From Bacillota bacterium (lineage in GTDB: Bacteria; Bacillota; Clostridia; Lachnospirales; Lachnospiraceae): DNA of 45,277 bases. Where the stretch lies: positions 1-45,277 of the forward strand of contig JAEXNR010000031.1 in the NCBI GenBank assembly GCA_023439505.1. Direction: 5' to 3'. The position numbers were made by a program, and so were the translations under genes. Below are positions 15,065-24,604 of this stretch, piece after piece (position 1 is the first letter of the stretch; the number at the start of each line of letters is the position of its first letter). The notes beneath the pieces are model-generated. The model did no database searches, was not told the DNA's origin, and was given only the letters and a program-made list of their open reading frames with translations.

Positions 15065-17575
15065 TTAGGCTATATCATAAACACTTACTACTGTTAACTG
15101 TTTCTTGAACTGGTCAATGGTAAGCTTTTCTGATAAGCTAAATTTCTTAATTTCAATAACTTTAACTACATTTGCAGAAACATCGAAATAATTGTCACTG
15201 AAAATACAATCCGCTATTTCAAGTTCTAAACCAACTGACCTGGCATATGCTGCTGATTTTACCCTCAATAAGAAGGACGATTCATTCTCCTCAACCGAAA
15301 TGTTTATTTCAGGATTCAAGAATTGGAATTCCTTTGCAGGAACAAATATAGTCGTTCCACCACCTAATTCATTTACTCCCGATGTCAACGAAAATTCCAC
15401 ATAACTGCTCTCAGGTTTAAAATCCTTTACTAAATCAGAAAAATCCAGCTGTATACAGTTTTTTGCAGAAAGCGGCTCTATGCTCACATCTTCCGCGCCT
15501 TGAACAATAACAGCTGATCCGTTGTCTTTCAACGCCCATTTCAACGTTCCATTTATTGTATCAAAGGTGTCGTTTGTTACATAGAGATCAACTTTTGAGC
15601 CCTCGTCACATGCTGAAACCAAGATAGGAGCATAAAAACGCTTTGAATAATACTGCTGTGCCTTCCATCTGCCAAAGTAATCCAATCCAGCCCATGAAAC
15701 CACCGGCCAGCAGTCATTTAACTGCCAGGTTATTACTCCCATACAACGTCCCCTATTTCTGCGCATGTGCTCTATTGAGTATTTCAGGACCTCTCCTGCT
15801 AAAATCTGCGATGCATAAACATACTTCTCAAAATCCTTAGGCACATTGAAGTCTTGCTGCATATAGGTTTCAATAGCCTGATTTCCTCCTCTGCTCTTCT
15901 GGTGCTTATACATAATTGGTGAATCCGGACGGCGGTCTTCCGGTAATGTGAAAGTCTCTATTGTTTTCATGCTGGGATAGCTCTGGAATCCCATTTCAGA
16001 AACAAATCTGAAATAGTGTTCACGTTGTCTTCTATAAGGAGTCATCATATCATAAGCAATATAATAGTGTGAATCCCCTCTATTCTCATCATGCTTGAAA
16101 TATACATCATTTGACGGAGAACATCGCACGTATGAAGTCTGAGGGTCCAACTCTTTAAGCAAATCAGGGATTACTTCAGCAAAAAGCTTTATAAATTCAT
16201 CTTTTACACGTCTTTCCTCGTCAGCATTAAGTTTGGGATATTTAAGGGCGTTCCTGATAGCTTGGAATAACGGAGCATCGCTAATAAATATTTCAAGAAT
16301 AGTCTCTATTTCATTATTTCCGTTCCACAAGCCCAGGCATGCGTGATGTCTAATTCTTTTTACGTTATCTCTAATTTCTTCTTTAACACTCTCAATAAAC
16401 TCTTCGTGTACAGGGTAAGCATGGCACGCAAACATAAAATCCTGGTAAATTACCAATCCCAGACGGTCACATGTTTCATAAAAATTTTCAGAAGGGAAAT
16501 GGGCTCCTCCCCATACTCTTACACAGTTAAAATTTGCGTCTACACAGTCTTTTAGCATTTTTTCGGTACGCTCACTGGAATATCTGGTAACTACGCTATC
16601 TTCTATGATAAGATTCGAACCTCTTAAGAATAATGCCTTACCATTAATCACAAATTCATATGAATGCCCCCATTCATCTTCTTCACGTCTAAGTACAATT
16701 GTTCTTAGACCTATGTTTACCTTTTTGGAGTCAATTGCAGTATCTCCGTCCTTTAAAAGCATCGATACTTCATATAGCGGCTGTTCACCGTACCCGTTCG
16801 GCCACCAAAGCTTTGGATTAGTAATCTCAATATTTGCAGTATATTTCTTATCAACTGCATCAACCGATCCTTTCGCAATTATTGTATTGGTATCCGGCCC
16901 GGTTACGATTATCTCCACATTAGGAGACTTGTTATTCCATATCTTGAAATCAATGTTTACTTGCAGGGTAACTTTATCGCTCTCATGCTGTTGAGTTATG
17001 TAAAATTCGTCGATTACCGCTGTACTGTTGCACTCGATAAATATATTCTTCCATATTCCTGAATCCGGCAAGCTTAACCCCCAATCCCAGCCAAAGGCAC
17101 ACTGTGCTTTTCTTATCTGATCTATTCCTGTATTTCCTAAGATGCTTGGAAGTCTGCTTAAATCAGCTTTGCTTTGTATATACTTCTTTGGTGAATGAAA
17201 TACCATATGAAGTTCATTCCTACCAACAACAAGATTTTTCTTGACATCAAACTTATATGTTCTGTGCATGTTTTCCGTATTAGCAATCAATTGCTTATTT
17301 AAATAAATGTCTGCTAAAGTATCAATACCCTCACAGCAAAGTATCACTTCATCATTTTTGAGATGGTTACTTAAAACTTCAAATTCCCGGACATATTCAT
17401 AATCCTCTAAAAACAAATCCTGTATCTTGTCCTCGTTGTCTCTGTAAAATGGATCACAGGCAAGTCCTGCATTGAGTAAATCAGCAAAAACAGTTCCAGG
17501 AACTTTTGCATCAATCCACTCCTCTTTAGCAATATTCTTAAATTTCCATTTTCCGTTCAAATCAATCTTAATCAT
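15065..17575 (-). CDS. Beta-mannosidase, glycoside hydrolase family 2
   Basis: An 836-residue cytosolic enzyme (no signal peptide) removing terminal beta-D-mannose from manno-oligosaccharides. The order is an N-terminal jelly-roll (about 1-190, with FGWDWGLSLPDSGIWKNIFI), an immunoglobulin-like domain (about 195-295), the TIM barrel (about 300-650) and C-terminal beta domains. The acid/base is E422 in LWNGNNEIE and the nucleophile E527 in FVSEMGFQSYPS, the latter being the beta-mannosidase version of the GH2 motif. AAGGAGG precedes the start. The absence of a secretion signal implies imported oligosaccharide; no dedicated transporter is adjacent. Confidence 0.92.
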   Translation of the reverse strand: MIKIDLNGKWKFKNIAKEEWIDAKVPGTVFADLLNAGLACDPFYRDNEDKIQDLFLEDYEYVREFEVLSNHLKNDEVILCCEGIDTLADIYLNKQLIANTENMHRTYKFDVKKNLVVGRNELHMVFHSPKKYIQSKADLSRLPSILGNTGIDQIRKAQCAFGWDWGLSLPDSGIWKNIFIECNSTAVIDEFYITQQHESDKVTLQVNIDFKIWNNKSPNVEIIVTGPDTNTIIAKGSVDAVDKKYTANIEITNPKLWWPNGYGEQPLYEVSMLLKDGDTAIDSKKVNIGLRTIVLRREEDEWGHSYEFVINGKALFLRGSNLIIEDSVVTRYSSERTEKMLKDCVDANFNCVRVWGGAHFPSENFYETCDRLGLVIYQDFMFACHAYPVHEEFIESVKEEIRDNVKRIRHHACLGLWNGNNEIETILEIFISDAPLFQAIRNALKYPKLNADEERRVKDEFIKLFAEVIPDLLKELDPQTSYVRCSPSNDVYFKHDENRGDSHYYIAYDMMTPYRRQREHYFRFVSEMGFQSYPSMKTIETFTLPEDRRPDSPIMYKHQKSRGGNQAIETYMQQDFNVPKDFEKYVYASQILAGEVLKYSIEHMRRNRGRCMGVITWQLNDCWPVVSWAGLDYFGRWKAQQYYSKRFYAPILVSACDEGSKVDLYVTNDTFDTINGTLKWALKDNGSAVIVQGAEDVSIEPLSAKNCIQLDFSDLVKDFKPESSYVEFSLTSGVNELGGGTTIFVPAKEFQFLNPEINISVEENESSFLLRVKSAAYARSVGLELEIADCIFSDNYFDVSANVVKVIEIKKFSLSEKLTIDQFKKQLTVVSVYDIA

Positions 17576-17667
17576 TTAACATAATCCTCCTTAAAATGTT
17601 ATAATTCAAATACTAATCTTAACCTAAAAATCAGTTTTAACCCTTAGTTTCTCTACGTACAAATACC

Positions 17668-19152
17668 CTACACATTCCTTTGCGTTTGCTGTGTCATAAT
17701 CTCCAGATTCTCACATGAACTTTGAATCTGTCTCATGAGATCAACTATATTCTCCATATTTGAACTCAATTCCTCAATTGATGCCAGCATTTCCTCCGAC
17801 GCAGCAGCATGTTCTTCCGATATATTTGCGACACTCACCACTTCCGAGCGTATTCGCTTGAATATATCAGTAGTCCTCTCAACTGCCTTGAATTCTTTCT
17901 CTATAAAACTATCTATCTCATTAAATGACATCTGGATATTTTCAAAGCTTGAGTTAACCATTTTCACTATAATTTCACCGGTCCTGGTTGCCATGTTCCC
18001 TGCTTCTGCTTCCTTCAAAGCAGCACTTGACTTGTTTTTTATATTAGTTAAAATATGGTTGATTGTTCCTGCCGATATTGCACTCTGATCCGCTAGTTTA
18101 CGCACTTCATCAGCAACAACCACAAACCCTTTGCCGTGCTCCCCTGCTCTAGCCGCTTCTATCGCTGCGTTCAAAGACAGCAGGTTCGTCTGCTGGGCGA
18201 TTTGTGTTATTCCATCGACAAAAGAGTTGATTTCATCCATACTTTTTTGAAGCTCAGAAACAGTTGAGAATGAATTGGATACAGCATTATTAATAATAAC
18301 CATCTGATTTCTCATCTCCGTAATTTTTTTTGTACCTTCTGAAACTACCGTACGGGCTTTGTTTGAAACTTCCGACATTTTGTAAGAAATCTCAGCCGTT
18401 TCCGTAATTGTCCCGTCGGCATCATTTAACATATTACTTACATGTCTCAGGCTGCCTGCCTGTTCTGAAACACCTTTAGCCACTTCCTGGACAGTACTTA
18501 CTAATCCGCCACTTGTATCATTTATTACCTTTAAGTGAGTATTGCAGCTAGAGATGTCCGAATTTAAAATAGTAGTATTTTTTTCAATATCACCTACCAT
18601 CTTTTGCTGCTTGCTCAGTAAATTCATCGCTTCTTTCCCTTTTGCTTCCGCGGAGGCAATCAACTCTCCTCCCCACTTTGGAATAAAGTACAAAATAATT
18701 AAACAAAAATTCAATAGAATGAATCCATCAACAGATTCATGACTCGCAAATGTTAATACACCAATTACTATATCAGTTGCCAATCCATAAACTATGAATA
18801 ATTTTATATGAAAATAAACAGTAACGAAACATACACCCACTATAAAATAGAGAAATGTTATATCAAAATCTCTATATTGGCTTAAATAATTTATGATAGT
18901 ATCTATAAGGTAGGAATAGCATAATATGTTAGCTGAAGCCAGCTCATATTTCCTCATATAAAAGAATATTGAAGGAAGTACAACTCCCAATATTGAAAAT
19001 ACAAGTGATATAGTATTAAATTGATGCACTTCTATAAACTTAATTATTAGCGTAGATAAAAAACCAAGCCATGTTGCTGTAAGCAATATCTTATTCACCC
19101 TTCTTGTGTGCATAGCTAAAGATAACTTCTTCATTGAGTTAAATTTTTTCAT
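17668..19152 (-). CDS. Methyl-accepting chemotaxis protein with a multi-span membrane sensor
   Basis: About 494 residues. The N-terminal 170 residues hold around six membrane helices with short loops instead of a periplasmic ligand pocket. The cytoplasmic part is a long coiled coil with the MCP hairpin tip (QTNLLSLNAAIEAARAGEHG and KGFVVVADEVRKLADQS). There is no clear HAMP domain. The start at 19152 is preferred for its GGAG; an ATG at 19191 lacks one. Upstream of and co-directional with beta-mannosidase at 92 bp, it could be a chemoreceptor tied to mannan-derived sugars, or a membrane-state sensor. Confidence 0.88.
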   Translation of the reverse strand: MKKFNSMKKLSLAMHTRRVNKILLTATWLGFLSTLIIKFIEVHQFNTISLVFSILGVVLPSIFFYMRKYELASANILCYSYLIDTIINYLSQYRDFDITFLYFIVGVCFVTVYFHIKLFIVYGLATDIVIGVLTFASHESVDGFILLNFCLIILYFIPKWGGELIASAEAKGKEAMNLLSKQQKMVGDIEKNTTILNSDISSCNTHLKVINDTSGGLVSTVQEVAKGVSEQAGSLRHVSNMLNDADGTITETAEISYKMSEVSNKARTVVSEGTKKITEMRNQMVIINNAVSNSFSTVSELQKSMDEINSFVDGITQIAQQTNLLSLNAAIEAARAGEHGKGFVVVADEVRKLADQSAISAGTINHILTNIKNKSSAALKEAEAGNMATRTGEIIVKMVNSSFENIQMSFNEIDSFIEKEFKAVERTTDIFKRIRSEVVSVANISEEHAAASEEMLASIEELSSNMENIVDLMRQIQSSCENLEIMTQQTQRNV

Positions 19153-19473
19153 GTCAATACAGCTCCTATCGTCATTGATGTTTCTACACATTTGATAATA
19201 TTGATAATTGTCTGTTTATCCAGAACTAGCGATAATTAAGTATCATCCAGCGTCCTTACCAGGGTTGCTTTCATGCCTTTATACATTGTCGTGAGAAGCA
19301 GTATAGCTAACTAGCTCTTTATCCATCAAATCCAAGAATTTTGTATTAGTATTACGGCTCCTTTCATTGCCACAGAGATTGGAATCCAAAACAAACTCTC
19401 CTTTTGTTCTGAACTTTATTTATTCTTCATTATATCTTATTCGGTAAGCCTTTTTTCTCCCTCATCCCTTGTG

Positions 19474-19791
19474 CTTACCGTTTGCATACTGGGTGCAGAC
19501 CCCCACAAAGAAAATCCTTTTTTAAACGCTCATACCATCTTTCTCCTTGATCTGACAACATATGAATTTTTTTTATTAATCCTATGTTTTTTGTATATAA
19601 TCAACAAAAATTTTCATTTGTATTGCAATGTTATCACAATATCGTTTATAATTATAAAAATATATTAATAATATAAAAATTATTTTAATGTATAAGTAAA
19701 TTCATTAATAAGTATTTGTTTAAAATCAAGTCTAGTAATCTGTATACAAAAGTACATATTTATCACAAGGAAAATGGGAGGTAATATGAAT
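19474..19791 (+). repeat. Direct repeat copy 1: leader/promoter region of the AraC gene
   Basis: About 0.3 kb of AT-rich non-coding DNA ending in GGGAGG, ATGAAT. It is repeated in the same orientation at 24605-24928 with small differences and indels; by eye roughly nine in ten positions agree. It begins with CTTAC then TTTGCATACTGG and includes the identical block ACAAAAATTTTCATTTGTA. This copy drives the intact AraC gene. The preceding stretch 19192-19473 shows no gene I can support. Confidence 0.85.
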
Positions 19792-20496
19792 ATGAGCATA
19801 GCAAGAATTGAAATGAAAAAGCTTTTGATATCGGGATATAGTCATTATTCCAGAAATCGGGAACGAAAATTATTGAATGAAATACTTAGTGGTAATGGGT
19901 TAGATACAATAGTTCTTAATGATATTGGGTTGCCATTGGCTTCACAGCCTACGAGACATATGAAAAATAGCATAATATGTATGATTGCAGTAACATGCCG
20001 TCATGCAGCCGATCTTGGAGCAGACGATGAGCGTTGTTATGCTCTGGGTGATTACTATATTAATAAAATTGAACAGCAAAATAATCTTGATAATTGGGAG
20101 TTTATTGGTACAGAAATTTTCAATCATTTTATCGCGCTTGTTAAGGAAAGCAAATTAAAAGCATATTCCTTACCTATTCGCCGATCTATCCAATATATAA
20201 ATCAGCATCTTTATGAAAAGTGCAGTCTGAGGGATGTTGCAACTGCAATTAACTTACATCCAAATTACTTAACAACTAAATTTAAATCAGAGGTGGGTAT
20301 CTTAATAACAGAATACATTATGAGCAAAAAAATGGAAGAAGCAAAGAGCCTTCTACAGAACTCCACATATTCTGTTACTGAGATTTCAGAAATGCTTGGA
20401 TTCACTAGTCTGTCGTACTTTGCAAAAATATTCAAGAAAGAATATTCATGTACTCCAAGAGAATTTATTCAACAATTAATCCCAAATATTCAGTAA
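19786..20496 (+). CDS. AraC-family transcriptional regulator
   Basis: A 237-residue regulator. The C-terminal half (about 130-235) has both AraC helix-turn-helix motifs: SLRDVATAINLHPNYLTTKF and TVTEISEMLGFTSLSYFAK-like YSVTEISEMLGFTSLS, then FKKEYSCTPREF. The N-terminal 120 residues resemble no recognised ligand domain. Two starts are possible, 19786 (four bases after GGGAGG) and 19792 (ten bases); the first is used. It converges on the flavoprotein/symporter pair and is their likely regulator. Its whole 5' region is duplicated at 24605. Confidence 0.88.
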   Translation: MNMSIARIEMKKLLISGYSHYSRNRERKLLNEILSGNGLDTIVLNDIGLPLASQPTRHMKNSIICMIAVTCRHAADLGADDERCYALGDYYINKIEQQNNLDNWEFIGTEIFNHFIALVKESKLKAYSLPIRRSIQYINQHLYEKCSLRDVATAINLHPNYLTTKFKSEVGILITEYIMSKKMEEAKSLLQNSTYSVTEISEMLGFTSLSYFAKIFKKEYSCTPREFIQQLIPNIQ

Positions 20497-20599
20497 AGGT
20501 TTAATCCATCGCCTGCCTTTGTGAGATTTGAATATTAGGCTTTTATACTGACACTCTACATGTCCTTTCTGTAACTATAAAATGAACAACACAGAAAGA

Positions 20600-20621
20600 C
20601 GCCAATTAATTAAAATTGGCG
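20600..20621 (+). terminator. Terminator-like hairpin between araC-type and flavoprotein genes
   Basis: CGCCAATT (20600-20607) pairs with AATTGGCG (20614-20621) around a six-base loop. On the plus strand a short T-run (ATTTTTGCTTTT) follows ten bases later, so it may end the AraC transcript; it lies 18 bp beyond the stop of the convergent flavoprotein gene and may serve both. Confidence 0.5.
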
Positions 20622-20638
20622 ACTTACCATTTTTGCTT

Positions 20639-22681
20639 TTATTTTGAAAGCTTTATTGCTAAATCATTTGCACTCCAGATAGAATTCATAAGATTTGACA
20701 CCTTGCTCGCATCACCAATTACATGAACGTTTTTTGCTTTTGCAATATCAAACGGTGTACCCCCTACATATCCGATTGAAGAAATAACTAAATCTGCTTT
20801 TATATCCTCAGCTGTTCCATCTGCTTTTGTTATGTTAATTTTATCCTTATCAATAAAATCAAGTTTTGCAGAAGTATAAACGTCAATACCGTAAAACTTA
20901 AAGGCATCACGTAAAAACGAAGTATTTGCCATGCAAGACCCTTTTACCTTTAATATATCGTCTTGCATTTCCACAATAAATGGGTGTTTACCATTAAGTA
21001 ATAATTCATATGCAATTTCACAGCCTGTTAATCCACCACCAATAATTGCAACTTTATCATATTCACCACTATATCCTTGTAAAAACTCAAGTGCTGTAAT
21101 ACTGTTTTCATTACCCTGAACACTTAACTTTCTCGCAGATATAGCACCAGTTGCAACAACTATTTCATCTGCTTTTACCTCTGATAAATTGCTAACATAC
21201 GCATTAAATTCAACGGGAATTTCAAGGTCATTTATTTTGCGGATATAATATTCAATAAGCTCTCTATCCTTTTCTTTGAATGAAAAGGAAGCAGCCTCAT
21301 TAAACACACCTCCTAACCTACTACTTCTTTCGTAAATTCTCACATTGTGCCCACGCATCTTCGCAGCTATTGCAAATTCCATACCAGCAAAGCCAGCACC
21401 GATAACTGCAATGCTCTTAGTCTTTACAGCGGCAATTATTGCATATTTATCTTCCTGCCTTGTATATGGATTTAAAGCGCAATATGCTGTTTCACTTACT
21501 TCAACGTTTGTGCCTTTCCATGTACCCATTTGAAAACACCCAAGGTGGCACGAAATGCAGGGCTTGATATCATCTAGTTTTTCGTCATAAACCTTGTTTA
21601 CAAAGTTTCCATCAGTCAAAAACTGCCTTGCAAGCCCCATAAAGTCAATTTCATTTTTATCAATAGCAGCGGCAGACTCACGCAGTTCTTGCCTACCAGC
21701 TGAAATAACTGGTTTACTAGTAAACTTCTTTATATACTTTGATGTGTCTAAATTGCAGTTTAAAGGCATATACATTGGTGGATGTGCATAGTACCATGAA
21801 TCATATGAGCCGTTATCACAATCGTATCCGTCATATCCTGCTACATCAAGTATTTTAATTGCCTTTTCTGATTCCTCTAATGTTCTGCCGATTTCTTTTG
21901 AAATATCATCTTGTGGAATAATTCCATGGTTAAAATCTTTGACCCTGGATGTGACAGAGTATCGCATAATTACTGGGTAGTCTTCTCCACATTTAGCTTT
22001 TATAGCTTTTACAATATCCGTTGCAAAGCGTAGTCTGTTTTCAAGGCTACCACCATATTCATCTGATCTTTTGTTCGTATAAGGTGTTGCAAATTGGTCT
22101 AAGAGATAGCCCTCATGTAGTGCATGGATTTCAACCCCGTCAACACCATTTACTTTACAAAGGTATGCGGTTTCAGCAAACGCATGTATCAATGCCTGAA
22201 TTTCATCGATGGATAGTTGTTCACTCTTAACGTGTGGTGCCCATACATTAGGTACTCCTGCTGAAGCAGAAGCAATATGCTTATTAACTTTAAAGAACAC
22301 ATCAAAAAATTTTGGTGCTTTTTCAAATGTATCTATATAAGGAAAATTTCTTCCAAGACCTGCAGAAATTTGAAAGAATACTTTCATATCATACTTATGG
22401 CATTCATCCATAACAGGCTTTACTTTTTTAAACAACTCTTTATTTTTGTACAACCATTTTCTTCCAATAAGACTATATGGAGTCATTGCACCCGCAATAA
22501 AAAGCCCAACACCACCCCTGGCTCTTTCAATATAGAAAGGGATATTATCTTTAACAAATCCCTGCCCATTTAGTGAACCAATTAATGCGGCGCTACCCAT
22601 TGGACACAAAACAAAACGGTTTTTTATTTCTAGCTTACCAATTTTTGCAGGTGTGAATAAAGATTGATGTTCTGTTTTCAT
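20639..22681 (-). CDS. Old Yellow Enzyme-family 2-enoate/2,4-dienoyl-CoA-type reductase (FMN, 4Fe-4S, FAD)
   Basis: A 680-residue flavoprotein of the FadH/BaiCD/2-enoate reductase class. Residues about 1-370 form the FMN TIM barrel (FTPAKIGKLEIKNRFVLCPM; DGVEIHALHEGYLLDQFATP with the paired H-A-L-H). A cluster site follows, CISCHLGC at about 375 with a later Cys in TAYCALNP. The C-terminal half binds FAD/NAD(P)H: VIGAGFAGMEFA and AIIGGGLTGCEIAYEL. The enzyme reduces activated C=C bonds. GGAGG precedes the start, and the symporter gene ends 20 bp upstream, so the two form an operon in which the symporter may import the substrate. Confidence 0.9.
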   Translation of the reverse strand: MKTEHQSLFTPAKIGKLEIKNRFVLCPMGSAALIGSLNGQGFVKDNIPFYIERARGGVGLFIAGAMTPYSLIGRKWLYKNKELFKKVKPVMDECHKYDMKVFFQISAGLGRNFPYIDTFEKAPKFFDVFFKVNKHIASASAGVPNVWAPHVKSEQLSIDEIQALIHAFAETAYLCKVNGVDGVEIHALHEGYLLDQFATPYTNKRSDEYGGSLENRLRFATDIVKAIKAKCGEDYPVIMRYSVTSRVKDFNHGIIPQDDISKEIGRTLEESEKAIKILDVAGYDGYDCDNGSYDSWYYAHPPMYMPLNCNLDTSKYIKKFTSKPVISAGRQELRESAAAIDKNEIDFMGLARQFLTDGNFVNKVYDEKLDDIKPCISCHLGCFQMGTWKGTNVEVSETAYCALNPYTRQEDKYAIIAAVKTKSIAVIGAGFAGMEFAIAAKMRGHNVRIYERSSRLGGVFNEAASFSFKEKDRELIEYYIRKINDLEIPVEFNAYVSNLSEVKADEIVVATGAISARKLSVQGNENSITALEFLQGYSGEYDKVAIIGGGLTGCEIAYELLLNGKHPFIVEMQDDILKVKGSCMANTSFLRDAFKFYGIDVYTSAKLDFIDKDKINITKADGTAEDIKADLVISSIGYVGGTPFDIAKAKNVHVIGDASKVSNLMNSIWSANDLAIKLSK

Positions 22682-22701
22682 AGCATACCTCCGTAAATTT
22701 T

Positions 22702-24039
22702 TTATTCTCTTTCTGCAATCTCTTTGCGAATATCATCAATTTTGTATTCAATGTCCATTTTCATTGCTGTGAAAATCGAAATTGCAGAAGAAAGCACCGG
22801 TACGAATAGGAAAAGTGCTTTAATTACAAAAATTGTTGCATCTGTTTGAACTGCCGCACCAGCAATATATCCACTCCAAGCAAGACCCCAACCGATCATT
22901 GCCGTACCAATACCTGTGCCCACTTTTATTGCAAAGCTTACACTTGAGAATGTCATTCCTGTTAAATCAACTTTATGTTTCCACTTTCCAAAATCAGCTA
23001 TCTGTGCACCAAGCGCTGCACCGCAAGCTGAACCAGGACCAAGACCAATTGCATTTATTGCTGTGCCAAGTAGCACAAAAGCTAAGCTGTTACTGAAAGC
23101 AAGTGCAAACAATGCACCGCATGTGCTAACAATACTACCAATTATCAAGCTTTTTTGCATTCCAACTTTTTTAACAAGGATTGGAGAAAGCACTACGCCA
23201 AAAATCATAGGTAGCAAGAATGCAATTGAAAGCAAACCACTTAAATTCGAATTTCCTAAGATATATGTAGCATAATAAACTGCAACTCCAATCACACCTA
23301 CACGGAGTAGCCCAAATAGTGAACCGACTAAACGTAAAATGAAATATTTGTTTTGAAACGTATATTTAAGTGCTGTTAGAAATGGAAGCTTCTTTTCGTT
23401 GACTGTGCTTTGTTCAAGTTTTTCTGAGATTCTCTCTTTTGCACTTAATCCACAAAGTAAAAGTGCAATTGTTGCTATAACCGCGTATATTAACGTAATT
23501 TTTGTCCATGCTGGAACATGGCCAATACCACCCCATGAATTAACAACTGGCACAGTTACCGCGCTGATAACAACAGCAATTGAAAGGCTGAAAAAGTACC
23601 TAAAAACATTCATATCAACTTGGTCTTTTGCGTTGTCGGTGATAAGTGCCGGTAAAACATTGTACGCAACACTGTTTATTGTATAAAAAACGCAAGTCAT
23701 TAAAAAATAAAATACAGTTGCCCAAATAAATTTTCCTGGCATCGAGAAACTTTCTGGTATCCAAAACATCAAAACTGTAGTTAACGAAAGCGGCAAAATA
23801 CTTCCCAAAAACCATGGTTTTGCTTTTCCAATTTTTGTGTGCGTATTATCAATAATTCTTCCCATAATTATATCTGAAAGGGAGTCAAGCACTCTTATTA
23901 CAAGCATCATTGTTCCGATAAGCCCTGCATCAAGACCCACTGCATCTGTGAGAAATACAATTACATACGATGTCATTCCCCATAAAACTCCTGCACCTAA
24001 ATCGCCAATGCCATAACCTACTTTTTCAATCGTTTTCAT
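22702..24039 (-). CDS. GPH-family sodium/proton symporter (MelB-like MFS)
   Basis: A 445-residue membrane protein with about twelve helices. The N-terminus KVGYGIGDLGAGVLWGMTSY is the usual GPH opening, and the loop D-S-L-S-D-I-I-M-G-R-I-I-D-N-T with KIGKAKPWF matches the MelB cation/sugar signature. Glycoside-pentoside-hexuronide symporters import glycosides, but paralogues next to Old Yellow Enzymes are seen for steroid- or aromatic-like substrates, so the cargo is uncertain. AGGAG precedes the start. First gene of the pair with the flavoprotein. Confidence 0.88.
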   Translation of the reverse strand: MKTIEKVGYGIGDLGAGVLWGMTSYVIVFLTDAVGLDAGLIGTMMLVIRVLDSLSDIIMGRIIDNTHTKIGKAKPWFLGSILPLSLTTVLMFWIPESFSMPGKFIWATVFYFLMTCVFYTINSVAYNVLPALITDNAKDQVDMNVFRYFFSLSIAVVISAVTVPVVNSWGGIGHVPAWTKITLIYAVIATIALLLCGLSAKERISEKLEQSTVNEKKLPFLTALKYTFQNKYFILRLVGSLFGLLRVGVIGVAVYYATYILGNSNLSGLLSIAFLLPMIFGVVLSPILVKKVGMQKSLIIGSIVSTCGALFALAFSNSLAFVLLGTAINAIGLGPGSACGAALGAQIADFGKWKHKVDLTGMTFSSVSFAIKVGTGIGTAMIGWGLAWSGYIAGAAVQTDATIFVIKALFLFVPVLSSAISIFTAMKMDIEYKIDDIRKEIAERE

Positions 24040-24143
24040 TTACCTGTCTCCTTTAGTTTTGTTGTTTTAACTAAGTAAAAAAATAATCAGCAAAAAAGTA
24101 ATATTTACAAAACCATCTGCGCCATTTAACAGTTATGAAATGG

Positions 24144-24225
24144 CTATAATATTCCATACGTTTGAAATGCTACCGGCATCGCAACGGCAGCAACGCCTGC
24201 AACAAGAAATAGGGCGCTGTGCAGT
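24144..24225 (-). pseudogene. C-terminal membrane helix of a lost transporter
   Basis: The minus frame LHSALFLVAGVAAVAMPVAF, QTYGIL and stop (24144-24146) looks like the last helix and tail of an MFS-type transporter. No start or upstream helices remain. It directly abuts the SDR fragment and belongs to the same chain of gene pieces. Confidence 0.35.
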
Positions 24226-24318
24226 TTATTTCCTGTGTTTTAATAATTCATCACGGGACATCTCTCGCAAGTTTTGTTGAGATTCATAGCCTGCATTATT
24301 CACAAGAATATCTTTGCT
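24226..24318 (-). pseudogene. Short-chain dehydrogenase fragment (NNAG region)
   Basis: The minus frame reads KDILVNNAGYESQQNLREMS and RDELLKHRK before a stop at 24226-24228. KDILVNNAGY is the conserved SDR segment around residue 85-95 of the family; neither the cofactor glycine motif nor the YxxxK site is present. It joins the M24 peptidase fragment in a different frame at about 24318. Confidence 0.55.
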
Positions 24319-24604
24319 TATCCTTACCGTATATTCCTGGCTCCACAGTTAATACCATACCCGGCTCGAGCAAGTCTGTCTGTTCCGGAGCCAGTAAAAT
24401 ACCATCGTCATGGTAGGCAAAGCCAACACCATGTCCCAACGCATGAGAGAAGTAGGTGTGTAGTCCGTCGCTTTTCAAAGCTTCATATGCTACGGCATGT
24501 ACCGTCTCAAATCGCATGCCCGGGCGAATATGAACAAGTGCGGCAGACTGCGCGCGACAAACAGAATCATACAGTCGCTGCCATGCTTCATCCGCCTTTC
24601 CCAC
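24319..24604 (-). pseudogene. M24 metallopeptidase (Xaa-Pro aminopeptidase-like) internal fragment
   Basis: About 95 residues from the middle of an M24 peptidase: SAALVHIRPGMRFETVHAVA, SHALGHGVGFAYHDDG and GMVLTVEPGIYG. The HALGHGVG and TVEPGIY motifs hold a metal-ligand His and Glu. The N-terminal part with the Asp ligands and the C-terminal part are missing. The fragment stops exactly where direct-repeat copy 2 begins (24604/24605) and at the other end fuses to SDR sequence, so both borders are recombination joints. Confidence 0.82.

Noticed and set aside
19220..19320. Minus frame MYKGMKATLVRTLDDT upstream of the chemoreceptor
   Set aside because: Short, without ribosome site or family match; possibly one more gene stump but not supportable.
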